A stretch of DNA of 64,000 nucleotides from contig JAFVBG010000003.1 in assembly GCA_017480095.1 (NCBI GenBank), forward strand, positions 124,001 through 188,000, written 5' to 3'. The stretch is from Candidatus Saccharimonadota bacterium (GTDB taxonomy: Bacteria > Patescibacteriota > Saccharimonadia > Saccharimonadales > Saccharimonadaceae). Below are positions 7,550 to 16,217 of the stretch, piece by piece (position 1 is the first letter of the stretch; each line of letters opens with the position of its first letter). The notes under the pieces were generated by a model. The model was not told the origin of the DNA and did no database searches. It was given only the letters and a program-made list of their open reading frames with translations. The position numbers and the translations under genes are program-made.

Positions 7550-9924
7550 GCTTTACCCAGCGCTTTCTGAGCACGGCTCTTTTTGCTCTCGCGGGCACAC
7601 TTTTCGTCCTCGGTGTAAACGCCGTTTTTGTGCTTGTCGCTCATGCAGGAGCAGTCAACGTTATGTTTGACACGGGCGGCTTCTTCAGCTTTTTTGCCGT
7701 CGTTCCAGCGTTCGAGTGAACCGACGAGGTAGCCAGTGATACGGCGGAGACGCTCAAAGAGAACATTACCCTCACTCTCTAGCCGACCACAGCTTGGACA
7801 ACGGTCACCTTTGATGATACCGGAGAAGCCACAGACTGGGTCACGATCGACAGGGTGGTTGACGGAGCCATAACCGATGCCCTTATCGTGCATATGACGA
7901 ATGACGGCTTCAAAGGCCTCGATATTGTCGGACGGGTCGCCATCCAGCTCGATATAGGAGATGTGTCCAGCGTTGCAGAGGGCATGGTATGGCGCTTCGA
8001 TGTCGATTTTATCGAAAGCGGAGATTGGGTAATAGACTGGGACATGGAAAGAGTTAGTGTAGAAGTCGCGGTCGGTAACACCCTCGATTTTGCCATATTC
8101 TTTGCGGTCAATCTTAGTGAAGCGACCAGCTAAGCCTTCAGCCGGAGTGGCGAGGAGAGAGAAGTTGAGATGATTCTTCTTGGCGAATTCGTCGCATTTC
8201 TCACGCATGTGGGTAACAATGTCAAGACCGAGCTCCTGAGCTTCTTCAGATTCGCCATGATGTTTACCAATCATGGCCTTCAACGTCTCGGCTAAGCCAA
8301 TGAAGCCAATGGAAAGCGTACCATGCTTGATAACATCGCGAAGCGTGTCATTTGGCTTCAAATTTTCTGAACCAAACCAGTTCCCTTGCCCCATTAGGAA
8401 TGGGAAGTTGCGGACGTGCTGATTGGCTTGGAAATCAAAACGCTCAAGGAGCTGATCGCGGCAGAGCTCAAGCTTCTGGTCGAGTTCTTTATAGAAACCA
8501 GACCAATCCGCTTCTTTGCGCTCGCCAAGGCAGATACCATGCTTGATGCCGATACGGACAAGATTCAAAGTGGTAAATGAACAGTTGCCACGGCCGAAAA
8601 TGTAGCCATCAGACTCTGGGAAGACGGAAGAGAAGACACGCGTGCGGCAGCCCATGGTGGCAATTTCGGTCTCTGGATGACCTGGCTTATAATATTGCAA
8701 ATTATATGGTGCATCGATGAAAGTGAAGTTCGGGAAGAGGCGTTTAGCGGAAACTTCCATACTACGCTTGAAGAGGTCGTAATTTGGATCTTCTGGGTTG
8801 TAGTTGATACCCTCTTTGACTTTGAAAATGGAAATTGGGAAGATTGGTGTCTCGCCTTTGCCGAGACCGTTCATAGTGGCTTCGAGGAGGTATTTGGAGA
8901 CTAAGCGACCAGAGGCGCTAGTATCAGTGCCGAAATTAATCGAAGTAAACGGCACCTGAGCACCAGCGCGGGAGTGCATGGTATTAAGATTGTGGATGAA
9001 GCCCTCCATGGCCTGGAAGGTCTGATTTTCAACGTCTTTAGTAGAAGCTTCAATCACAACCTTTGGAACTTTCAGTTTTTCAAGTTTCTTGTCATCGCCA
9101 AACTTAATGTCATCTGGAATCTCAATCTTGAGCTTTTTATCGGTGAATTCGTCGTATTTTTCAAGATTGGACTTCAAAGCTTTGCGGAAAGACTTATCGA
9201 CTCCTGGCGCCATAGCGTAGTCGAAGTTTGGAATAGACTGGCCACCGTGTTGCTCGTTCTGGTTGGCTTGGAGGATGATAGCGGCGAGGGCGGCGTAACT
9301 GCCAATGGAATTAGGAGTGCGAAGATGACCGTGACCAGTATTGAAGCCACCGTTGTTAAAAAGTTTAGTTGGATCGGTCTGGCAACAAGTTAGCGTGCCG
9401 GTAGCATAGAAATCAAGATCATGAATATGAATATCACCATTGTCATGAGCGTAGCCAAATTCTGGGCGCATGAGGACGGTTTTAGCGAAAACTTTAGAAC
9501 CCTCGGCGCCGAACTGGAGCATTTTGCCCATGGCGGAGTTACCATCAACATTGGCGTTGCCACGTTTGACATCAGAATCCTCGGAAGCGTCGGCAATCGA
9601 AATGGTGCGGTAGATATTCATTAAGTTCGACTTGGCTTCGCGAGTGCGGTTGCGCTCTTGACGATAAGTAATATATTCTTTAGCCGTGCGTTTGAAAGCG
9701 GACTCCATCAAGACGCGCTCGACAATATCTTGAATCTGCTCAACGTGCGGAGTACGCTTGGTGATCTCTTCATCGGCAATCTTTAAAACCTTCTCGGTCA
9801 AAGCTTTAGCACGGTCATATTTAAATTCTTCCGTAGCGGCACCAGCAGCAGCAATTGCATCGGTGATTTTCTCTGGGTTGAACGTAACGATTTTGCCGTC
9901 GCGCTTTTGAATTTTCTTGAACAT
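7546..9924 (-). CDS. nrdD: Anaerobic ribonucleoside-triphosphate reductase (class III) NrdD
   Basis: Reduces NTPs to dNTPs under anoxia, using a glycyl radical made by NrdG. 792 residues. An ATP-cone allosteric domain occupies residues 1-90 (KRDGKIVTFNPEKITDAI). Near the C-terminus is a four-Cys zinc site (PVCGF and CPSCG), then the radical site in RRITGYL with Gly731. About 60 residues extend past the radical glycine, with further cysteines (VDCSCMS), longer than the usual short tail. GGAGG lies 12 nt before the ATG. First gene of nrdD-nrdG. Anaerobic reductase as the only one seen here suits a fermentative, host-associated life. Confidence 0.96.
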   Translation of the reverse strand: MFKKIQKRDGKIVTFNPEKITDAIAAAGAATEEFKYDRAKALTEKVLKIADEEITKRTPHVEQIQDIVERVLMESAFKRTAKEYITYRQERNRTREAKSNLMNIYRTISIADASEDSDVKRGNANVDGNSAMGKMLQFGAEGSKVFAKTVLMRPEFGYAHDNGDIHIHDLDFYATGTLTCCQTDPTKLFNNGGFNTGHGHLRTPNSIGSYAALAAIILQANQNEQHGGQSIPNFDYAMAPGVDKSFRKALKSNLEKYDEFTDKKLKIEIPDDIKFGDDKKLEKLKVPKVVIEASTKDVENQTFQAMEGFIHNLNTMHSRAGAQVPFTSINFGTDTSASGRLVSKYLLEATMNGLGKGETPIFPISIFKVKEGINYNPEDPNYDLFKRSMEVSAKRLFPNFTFIDAPYNLQYYKPGHPETEIATMGCRTRVFSSVFPESDGYIFGRGNCSFTTLNLVRIGIKHGICLGERKEADWSGFYKELDQKLELCRDQLLERFDFQANQHVRNFPFLMGQGNWFGSENLKPNDTLRDVIKHGTLSIGFIGLAETLKAMIGKHHGESEEAQELGLDIVTHMREKCDEFAKKNHLNFSLLATPAEGLAGRFTKIDRKEYGKIEGVTDRDFYTNSFHVPVYYPISAFDKIDIEAPYHALCNAGHISYIELDGDPSDNIEAFEAVIRHMHDKGIGYGSVNHPVDRDPVCGFSGIIKGDRCPSCGRLESEGNVLFERLRRITGYLVGSLERWNDGKKAEEAARVKHNVDCSCMSDKHKNGVYTEDEKCARESKKSRAQKALGKA

Positions 9925-10017
9925 AACTTTTTATACCTCCAATTTCAGTTATGAAAAATATCTTCCATAGACAAGCTATGAATAGATGATTATTTTAATG
10001 ATTTTGTTTTTCTTTTA

Positions 10018-10070
10018 ACACCATATTTAGTGTCTATATTAAGTATAAGACACTAAATATAGTGTGTCAA
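10018..10070 (-). promoter_or_regulatory. nrdDG promoter with two NrdR boxes
   Basis: On the minus strand TTGACA (10065-10070), a 17-nt spacer and TATACT (10042-10047) form a near-consensus promoter. Two 16-nt NrdR boxes are present: ACACTAAATATAGTGT at 10050-10065, filling the spacer, and ACACCATATTTAGTGT at 10018-10033, downstream of the -10. They begin 32 nt apart, about three helical turns, the spacing NrdR dimers use. Binding of NrdR loaded with ATP/dATP should block RNA polymerase, giving dNTP feedback on nrdDG. The nrdR gene itself is not in the window. Confidence 0.9.
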
Positions 10071-10089
10071 TACCGATTTTGTTTATTTT

Positions 10090-10974
10090 CTATGATATTT
10101 CGTATTTTCTAGAAGTTATTCTATTATCGGAACAATATTTAATTACATATTTATTGTCTTGTTTACAAATAATAATCCCTACAGTCTTATTTTCTTCAAT
10201 AGTTTTTAATTTGTCATCTATGAAGTTCATGTAAGTCATGATTTGCCCAGTATGTTCTTTTTTGAGTTCAGTATTTTTTAATTCTATAACTACATAGCAT
10301 TTATATTTAATATTATAGAGAAGTAGATCTATATAATTATATCGATTATCAATCTTTATTTTATATTCATTTTTGATAAAGGTGAAACCTTCACCTAGTT
10401 CATCCAGAAAAGATGGAATATCCTCAAGTATCAATCGTTGTAGCACCTTTTCCGATGCAATTTCTTGATTACTGCGGTTCTTGATAATAATAGGATTTTT
10501 GACAAAGTCTATTATGTCATATGTTTTTTGTTTAGAAAGGCTATTTTTTGTATTCTTTGGTAGTCTTTCATATTCATTGGATTTTATTTTTAGTCTAAGT
10601 TGTCGAACGGATAGACTCTTTTGTATGGACTCTTGAATGTAATATCGTATTTTATTCAAATCATTGCATGATAATAGCTCGACGTAATGGCTATATGACA
10701 AAAGTGGCGACAGTGTCGCCACTTTTTGGGCGAGGTGATAAAATTTCCGCATTTTATGAAGTGACGATACATTATATCTAGTATTTAAATCATTGGTTAA
10801 TCTGATTGAATATTCTTTTATAATTTTGTCGCCATAACTTTTTCCAGCTTCTGAAAGTAGCTTGCCTACATTGTAATATTTTTGTAGTTCATATCTATTT
10901 TTACTGTAATCTTTGACTTGTTTGTTTATTTTGTTAGATATTAATTCATTTTTGATTTCTTCATAATATTCCAT
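10090..10974 (-). CDS. YhcG-family (DUF1016) PD-(D/E)xK nuclease domain protein
   Basis: 294 residues. The N-terminal half matches the DUF1016 helical domain (ELQKYYNVGKLLSEAG, LHKMRKFYHLAQKVATLSP, LSYSHYVELL). The C-terminal half is a predicted PD-(D/E)xK fold with YIDLLLYN followed by VVIELK, then GQIMTYMNFIDD. Family members are putative DNA nucleases often carried by mobile or defence islands; the substrate is unknown. Base composition is clearly AT-richer than nrdD and the codons are biased to A/T, suggesting horizontal acquisition. GAAAGGAG precedes the ATG. Single gene. Confidence 0.88.
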   Translation of the reverse strand: MEYYEEIKNELISNKINKQVKDYSKNRYELQKYYNVGKLLSEAGKSYGDKIIKEYSIRLTNDLNTRYNVSSLHKMRKFYHLAQKVATLSPLLSYSHYVELLSCNDLNKIRYYIQESIQKSLSVRQLRLKIKSNEYERLPKNTKNSLSKQKTYDIIDFVKNPIIIKNRSNQEIASEKVLQRLILEDIPSFLDELGEGFTFIKNEYKIKIDNRYNYIDLLLYNIKYKCYVVIELKNTELKKEHTGQIMTYMNFIDDKLKTIEENKTVGIIICKQDNKYVIKYCSDNRITSRKYEIS

Positions 10975-10975
10975 A

Positions 10976-11004
10976 TTTACTCCTTTCTAGGGTGCTGTTA
11001 TAAT
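10976..11004 (+). promoter_or_regulatory. Promoter of the 61-residue gene, leaderless start
   Basis: TTTACT (10976-10981), 17-nt spacer, TATAAT (10999-11004). The ATG at 11011 is 6 nt further on, so the mRNA should begin at or next to the start codon. Confidence 0.75.
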
Positions 11005-11010
11005 ATAGTA

Positions 11011-11196
11011 ATGAAATTAACCCAAGGCGAATACGTCCCGAAGCGGTGCTGGGTGGGTGAGACGCACAAGATTTGTTATGATACGCGTGAGGAGGCGGAA
11101 GTGGCGGCACGCGTGGCAGAGCATGACCACGGTGCGCCACATCTATCAGTTTACAAGTGTGAGTTTGGTGACCATTTTCACCTTTCTTCTACCTAG
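11011..11196 (+). CDS. Small 61-residue protein with Cys/His pattern
   Basis: Sequence begins MKLTQGEYVPKRCW and ends with VYKCEFGDHFHLSST. The spacing of Cys, the aromatic-Lys-Cys unit and the HFH near the C-terminus resemble short actinobacterial and phage proteins with a YxC..C..WHL-type ending, perhaps a small zinc-binding fold, but one Cys of that pattern is absent. Function unknown. It is supported as a gene by its own near-consensus promoter placed for leaderless translation. Its 3' end overlaps the convergent cutinase-like gene by 8 nt. Confidence 0.6.
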   Translation: MKLTQGEYVPKRCWVGETHKICYDTREEAEVAARVAEHDHGAPHLSVYKCEFGDHFHLSST

Positions 11197-13147
11197 CGCC
11201 AGCGTTCGGGGCGAGGATTTGCACTTCAGCGCCAAAGCCGCCTTCTGGCGAAAGATCAAACATGATTGGCGTGCCTTGCTCACCCGAATTGCCAACTGGA
11301 ATTAGAGAAACTGTGGCAGGTTGTGTCAGATTGTTTAAAACAAAGTTTTCGCTACTTGTTAAGCCAATGAGATTACCATTTACGGCAATGAGAACGGCGC
11401 TAGTATCTGGTCCAAATTGATATCTAAAATGGGTAGAATTACCGTTTAGCTCATAGGTAATATTGTTGATTGTCGGCTCTGTGGACGAGCTAGAAATAAT
11501 TACGTGTGTGGAGGCAGTGCTAGAGAGGCCGGCGGAATTAGTCGCGCGAACTTGGAGGTAGAAGTCCATATTCTTGGTAAAAGTGGTTTTTATTTCAGGG
11601 CTAGCAGTAGCTCGTTCAAATACGCCGTCGCCGTTTAGATCCCATTCATACTTGACATTTTCGGAATTCGTGTTGAGTCGAAAAGTAAACTCTTCGCTAG
11701 GCTTGCCTTGATAGACTTCGAGTGGAAAAGTGATTTCTGGTCGGTCAAGAATAGTCGTGCGGATGAGATTGTCAATATTAGAATCATCACCAAGTAGAAG
11801 TGATTTGCCGCCAGTCTTACTAGTTAACTCCTCGTAGTAAGCTTTCAGGGTTGAATTTGGTGTGATGGCGTAAATATTGACAGGGTCGATTTCTAGGCTG
11901 CGCTGAATCACTTGGGGTAGGGTCACTTTATCAAGGTCAGGCGAGTGATAGCTAGCATCGGTAAGGAGAATAATTGTTTTAGTGGCGTTTTTGTGCCATT
12001 TGAGCGTATTCATCACATGTAGTGAGGCACTAAGCGCGGATTCTGGTATGTCGCCACCGCCACTAGTTTTAATATTATTGATGGCGTGTTCGATTTCGGT
12101 ATAATTTGAGCCAAAATCAGCCAGTAAACGGGGCTTGAATGGGTCGGCCAGGTCGCGATATTCAAAGACCGCCACATTTCCGCCGCCATCTAGAGTCTCT
12201 TTGGCAATATCGAGCGCGGTAGCCTTAAACTTTTCAATCATGGCCTCCATCGAGCCAGAGGAGTCAATTAAGATGGCAGTATCACGACTAACACCACTTG
12301 CAGTCTCAGTCTTGGAAGCTTCGGGATAGACTAGGGCAATTTTCTCGCGAATGGTTTTAGCCGCTTCGGGATAAAGTCCATAAGAAATATAGGAAATATG
12401 GTCGCCAATCGGGTCTCTTAAGTTTACACGGTTGCTGCAGAAAATATCATCGTAGGTACACCAGACCCCAACTTTGCCAGAGAAGCCTTTGGGAGTATAG
12501 GGCTTATTGGCTCCAAGCAAGCCAGCATGAGCCTTGCAATTTGGCGCATAAATACGATAGTCGGAATACCAGACGCCACGGCAAGCGGGTGGATTAATTC
12601 CCTCTCCCTCAGGAAGGTAGTTGACGGGATCGCCAAAAGTAGCGGCAAATATGAGTCGGTCTGGATTGAGCTGAGGCAGCGCATAGCTAACAACGATAGC
12701 ACCTTGCGAGTAGCCACCGATGACGAATTTAGTATTAGCGCAGCGGCTGGAGACGTCTTCAATGCGACCAGCTAACTCCTTTACGCCAGCATCCACACTT
12801 TTACTGAACTCACCGAGGTGAGTAGCAGTGAAAATGGCAGACATGGTGTTCATAATAGTCTTTGCATCATCAAAACCGATGCCGACGGCGGGATATTTGG
12901 CATTATGGTAACTAGTCGTACCGAGCTCGTAGAAATTATACGACAAGCTACTCTCTTTTATCATCGGTTCCAGACTGCCAACCCAAGCAGCATTGTCGGC
13001 GCCGCCAAGTGGGGCGCCAGACCCCCTCGCGAAGATAAACTCGACATCCTTACAAGTTTCGGCGGAAGCAGAAATTACGTGGTTATAAGGTGCAAAAATA
13101 AAGGCGACAGCACAAAAAGTGCTCATCAGAAATTTAACTGAATTCAC
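11189..13147 (-). CDS. Secreted cutinase-like hydrolase fused to VWA and PKD-like domains
   Basis: 652 residues with a signal peptide of about 28. Residues 32-270 are a cutinase/serine-esterase domain: GGYSQGA with Ser147, CTYDDIFC holding the likely catalytic Asp, and GDHISY with His250. Paired cysteines suit an exported protein. Residues 288-470 form a von Willebrand A domain with the MIDAS motif DSSGSM. The rest is a PKD-like beta domain (YEWDLNGDGVFERA) and a C-terminal beta domain. Cutinase domains act on esters of lipids, cutin or mycolate-containing envelopes and are frequent in Actinobacteria, the known hosts of Saccharibacteria. A host-surface role is therefore plausible but inferred. 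Start is GTG at 13147 after GAAAGGAA. Confidence 0.85.
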   Translation of the reverse strand: MNSVKFLMSTFCAVAFIFAPYNHVISASAETCKDVEFIFARGSGAPLGGADNAAWVGSLEPMIKESSLSYNFYELGTTSYHNAKYPAVGIGFDDAKTIMNTMSAIFTATHLGEFSKSVDAGVKELAGRIEDVSSRCANTKFVIGGYSQGAIVVSYALPQLNPDRLIFAATFGDPVNYLPEGEGINPPACRGVWYSDYRIYAPNCKAHAGLLGANKPYTPKGFSGKVGVWCTYDDIFCSNRVNLRDPIGDHISYISYGLYPEAAKTIREKIALVYPEASKTETASGVSRDTAILIDSSGSMEAMIEKFKATALDIAKETLDGGGNVAVFEYRDLADPFKPRLLADFGSNYTEIEHAINNIKTSGGGDIPESALSASLHVMNTLKWHKNATKTIILLTDASYHSPDLDKVTLPQVIQRSLEIDPVNIYAITPNSTLKAYYEELTSKTGGKSLLLGDDSNIDNLIRTTILDRPEITFPLEVYQGKPSEEFTFRLNTNSENVKYEWDLNGDGVFERATASPEIKTTFTKNMDFYLQVRATNSAGLSSTASTHVIISSSSTEPTINNITYELNGNSTHFRYQFGPDTSAVLIAVNGNLIGLTSSENFVLNNLTQPATVSLIPVGNSGEQGTPIMFDLSPEGGFGAEVQILAPNAGAR

Positions 13148-13211
13148 TATGATTCCTTTCTCAGAAGTTGTCCCTTTTTTGCTGAGTAAAGTTTATCATA
13201 GATTTTGGGAT

Positions 13212-13240
13212 TTGACAAGACTTTTTTCTTCTGCTAGACT
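13212..13240 (+). promoter_or_regulatory. Promoter of the dCMP deaminase gene
   Basis: TTGACA (13212-13217), 17-nt spacer, TAGACT (13235-13240). It lies just upstream of the AAGGAGG ribosome binding site of the gene at 13262. Confidence 0.7.
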
Positions 13241-13261
13241 AGATAAAAGACAAGGAGGCAG

Positions 13262-13804
13262 ATGAGTCAAATTAGTTGGGACGAATATTTTATGGGGATT
13301 GCGGACGAGGTGGCCAAACGTTCAAAAGATCCTTCTTCTAAGAATGGTTGTGTGATTGTGGATGAGCGTCATCGTCCAGTTTCTTTTGGTTATAATGGTA
13401 CGATTCAGGGGGCGGACGAGAGTAAAATGACTCTGACCGAGCGCCCGATGAAGTATTATTTTGCTATTCACTCCGAGATGAACGCACTGCTCTTTGCGGG
13501 AAAAGACGTGGCGGGTTGCACGCTTTATAACAAGATGGCGACTTGCGAAAACTGTCTCAAATATTGCCTCCAGGCTGGGATTACGCGCTTTGTTTATAAA
13601 GAATTGCGAGTGCATTCGCATTCGAGCGATAAAACGAAGTCGATGACTAATGTTGATACTGATGAGGCGATTATTCGCCTGCTAGCTTCGATGCCACAAG
13701 TGGAGACTCTAAATATCACTAATGGTAAGACTTATACCGAGGATATTTTAGACTCTTATGATAAAAATTCAGAGGAATATAAGCGCCTCGTCAAGTGGCT
13801 CTAG
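13262..13804 (+). CDS. dCMP/cytidine deaminase family protein
   Basis: 180 residues of the zinc-dependent deaminase fold. Zinc ligands and the proton shuttle are visible as HSEMNALLF (His, Glu) and TCENCLKYCLQAG (Cys-x2-Cys). The N-terminal SWDEYFMGIADEVAKRSKDPSSKNGCVIVD is typical of deoxycytidylate deaminases (ComEB type), which turn dCMP into dUMP for thymidylate synthase. The usual Pro before the first Cys is Thr. It fits with thyA, tmk and tdk in this window. The start follows AAGGAGG. The 3' end overlaps the convergent helicase gene by 4 nt. Confidence 0.88.
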   Translation: MSQISWDEYFMGIADEVAKRSKDPSSKNGCVIVDERHRPVSFGYNGTIQGADESKMTLTERPMKYYFAIHSEMNALLFAGKDVAGCTLYNKMATCENCLKYCLQAGITRFVYKELRVHSHSSDKTKSMTNVDTDEAIIRLLASMPQVETLNITNGKTYTEDILDSYDKNSEEYKRLVKWL

Positions 13805-15363
13805 AACTTAAATTCATCGAGCCAATCTGGGTTGAGCAAACAAAGGAAATTTGGCTTGGCAGGGTCGAGCTGATTATAGGTTTCTGGTGGAGTGCTGGTG
13901 AGGATGTAAAGTTCCTCTTTGGCACGGGTAAGAGCGACATAAAAGAGGCGTTCTTCATCGGCTAGGCGACTCTCGTAGGTTTCATTGAAAATACTAGAAA
14001 TCTCATCGGGTTTGGGTGGTTTTGGGAACTGCCCGGCATCGATTTCAAGCAAAATTACAACATCTGCCTCTAGGCCTTTGCTCCGATGAATTGTGCTAAA
14101 TGAAAAACGAGAGATGTCTGAACCGAGACGTTCAGCTAGACGGTCGTAGAAGAAATTAATGTCCCAGTCGATGCTGTTTAGTTCATTATTACGAGTGAGG
14201 ATTTTGATACTGCGCCCTGGATGGCGCTTGGCAATCGCTTGAATTACGCTAAAAGTTTGCTCGATAAAATAAGATTTTTTCGGTGCGTAAACTTTCGGTG
14301 GTAGGCGCAAAGTCTTGAGGTTGACGAGATGGATGTATGAACTGACTTTGTTGCCAGCCCTGCAACCTTGATAGTCATCTAGCCCATTGGCCATAAAATA
14401 GTTGGCATTGCGCACGATGAGGCGACCTGAGCGGTAGTTAGTCGGGATGAAGAGCTTGATGTGGTTTTCTGGGAAATAATCCTCAAAATGTTGAAAATAG
14501 CGCACGTCAGAGCCAGCAAAGCCGTTGATAGCCTGCCAATCGTCGCCCACGGCCAATAGATGCGAATCTGGGCATTTGGCGCGCAGAGCTTGTACTAAGG
14601 TCAAGAAAAGAAGTGAGAAATCCTGATACTCGTCGATAAAGATATATTTATAAGGTAAATTCTCGGTCTGTGCTTGCAATTTTTGGCTAGCTTGGACCAG
14701 CATTTGGTTAAAATTAAGCAGATTATGTTTTGTAAGATAATTATGATGGGCGAGCAGAATGCGATAATAAAGCTGGAGACGAAGATTGTCTGAGACGTTG
14801 ATTTCTTCGTAGAGTTTATTATAATCTGCAAAATAAAGCTGCTCGGCGCGGACGATGAACTGGGTGGCAGCAGTGGCAAGCTGATTAAACTGTTTTTCAT
14901 CTAGACGTTCGCGAGTTTGGTAAAGAATTTTCTTGAGAGCGGCGACAGTAAGGCGGTTGGAAAAATCTTCTGAGATGAGTCGCTTCTTGAGATTGCCGTC
15001 ATCGAGCAGATGAAAAGCAAAAGCGTGGAAGGTAGTAGCAATGTCGGGAGCGTCGGTGAAAAGTGGCTTTCCGTCGATGGTGATCTTGGTGAGACGAGCG
15101 TTGATTTCGGCGCGTGCCTTGCGATTGAAAGCGAAGACGATAATTTCCGCTGGTTTGACTCGCTCATGGGCAATCAAATAGATAATCTTAGCGACAATGG
15201 TGCGAGTTTTGCCAGAGCCAGCTCGCGCGGTGACGAGACAATTTTGATGAGTATCGGCAATAATGGCAGCTTGATGATAATCAAGAGTGTATTTTTGGCC
15301 ATTATCGGCCACGTGGCTAGTAAACCACTTCCGAACTTGATTCACCTCGCTACGATTAGACAT
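13801..15363 (-). CDS. UvrD/Rep-like superfamily 1 DNA helicase, short form
   Basis: 520 residues, shorter than the roughly 700 of UvrD, PcrA or Rep. Motifs: Q motif region (DYHQAAIIADT), Walker A (TARAGSGKTRTIVAKI), DEYQDFS (motif II), VGDDWQAI (motif III), NYRSG (motif IV), TIHRSKGLEADVV (motif V) and YVALTRAKEELYIL (motif VI). It should translocate on ssDNA with 3'-5' polarity; subdomains 1B/2B appear reduced. The ATG follows TTGCGA-17-TATATT by 6 nt, so it is probably leaderless. It lies downstream of ung on the same strand. Confidence 0.9.
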   Translation of the reverse strand: MSNRSEVNQVRKWFTSHVADNGQKYTLDYHQAAIIADTHQNCLVTARAGSGKTRTIVAKIIYLIAHERVKPAEIIVFAFNRKARAEINARLTKITIDGKPLFTDAPDIATTFHAFAFHLLDDGNLKKRLISEDFSNRLTVAALKKILYQTRERLDEKQFNQLATAATQFIVRAEQLYFADYNKLYEEINVSDNLRLQLYYRILLAHHNYLTKHNLLNFNQMLVQASQKLQAQTENLPYKYIFIDEYQDFSLLFLTLVQALRAKCPDSHLLAVGDDWQAINGFAGSDVRYFQHFEDYFPENHIKLFIPTNYRSGRLIVRNANYFMANGLDDYQGCRAGNKVSSYIHLVNLKTLRLPPKVYAPKKSYFIEQTFSVIQAIAKRHPGRSIKILTRNNELNSIDWDINFFYDRLAERLGSDISRFSFSTIHRSKGLEADVVILLEIDAGQFPKPPKPDEISSIFNETYESRLADEERLFYVALTRAKEELYILTSTPPETYNQLDPAKPNFLCLLNPDWLDEFKF

Positions 15364-15453
15364 ACAGAGAATATAGCACGAATTTTAGTCGGTCGCAAGC
15401 ATGGGCGGATTGTAGCAAGGTGTGCAATATAATGCAGTGCGACACGTTGCGAG

Positions 15454-16161
15454 TCACCACTTGATTTGCGGTAAGTGATGGTGATTGAGAAAAGCGTTGG
15501 CTTGAGAGAAAGGCCGGCTACCGAAGAAGCCATGGTAAGCTGAAAGTGGCGAAGGATGGGCGGATTCAAGAACAAGATGTTTAGACTGGTCGATGAGCGG
15601 CTTTTTACTGCGTGCATCGCGCCCCCAGAGGATAAAAACTAGATGTGGACGACGTTCGTTAAGATACCTAATCGTGGCTTCGGTAAATTGCTCCCAGCCT
15701 TTGCCACGGTGAGAACCAGCAAGGTGGGCTTCGACCGTAAGAGTGTTATTAAGTAGCAACACGCCTTGTTTCTGCCAAGGGGTGAGGTCGCCAGAAGGAT
15801 TATGGTGGCGATAATCTGCGGGTTGCAAATCGAGGTTGGGATTCATCATCAAAAGCTCCTCGCGGAGCTTTCCGAGGTCGGAATCGATTTCTTTATAAAT
15901 ATTGACGAGAGAGGGTGGGATCGGCTCGGTTTCTGGCACGGAAAAGGCTAAGCCCATGGCGGCGCCTGGAGTGTGATAGGGGTCTTGACCCAGAATGACC
16001 ACGCTAACCTCTTCTAAATCAGTCTCGAAGGCCTTGAAAACTTGGCTCTTGAGCGGGAAAATACGCTTAGTCTGGTAGGCTTCGTGCAAGAATTTAGACA
16101 ATTCCTTAAAATAAGGTTTGGCGAACTCGGACTGCAAGAACGGTTTCCAGGAATCATGCAT
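15454..16161 (-). CDS. ung: Uracil-DNA glycosylase (family 1)
   Basis: Removes uracil from DNA to start base-excision repair. 235 residues, normal length. The water-activating motif is VVILGQDPYHTPGAAMGLAFSV. LLLNNTLTVEAHLAGSH carries the uracil-binding Asn and HPSPLSAYHGFFG is the DNA-intercalation loop with the catalytic His. The ATG is 6 nt after TATAAT with no ribosome binding site (leaderless). Divergent from tdk; the two promoters share 16162-16199. Confidence 0.96.
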   Translation of the reverse strand: MHDSWKPFLQSEFAKPYFKELSKFLHEAYQTKRIFPLKSQVFKAFETDLEEVSVVILGQDPYHTPGAAMGLAFSVPETEPIPPSLVNIYKEIDSDLGKLREELLMMNPNLDLQPADYRHHNPSGDLTPWQKQGVLLLNNTLTVEAHLAGSHRGKGWEQFTEATIRYLNERRPHLVFILWGRDARSKKPLIDQSKHLVLESAHPSPLSAYHGFFGSRPFSQANAFLNHHHLPQIKW

Positions 16162-16199
16162 ATTATAATTATAGCATATTGGCTAATTTGTGGTATAAT
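16162..16199. promoter_or_regulatory. Compact divergent promoter between ung and tdk
   Basis: On the minus strand TATAAT stands 6 nt before the ung ATG. On the plus strand TATAAT at 16194-16199 serves tdk, which has a leader and GAGAGG ribosome binding site. With under 60 nt between start codons, the two polymerases should compete. Confidence 0.6.
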
Positions 16200-16217
16200 A
16201 AGCGAAAAGAGAGGTTT

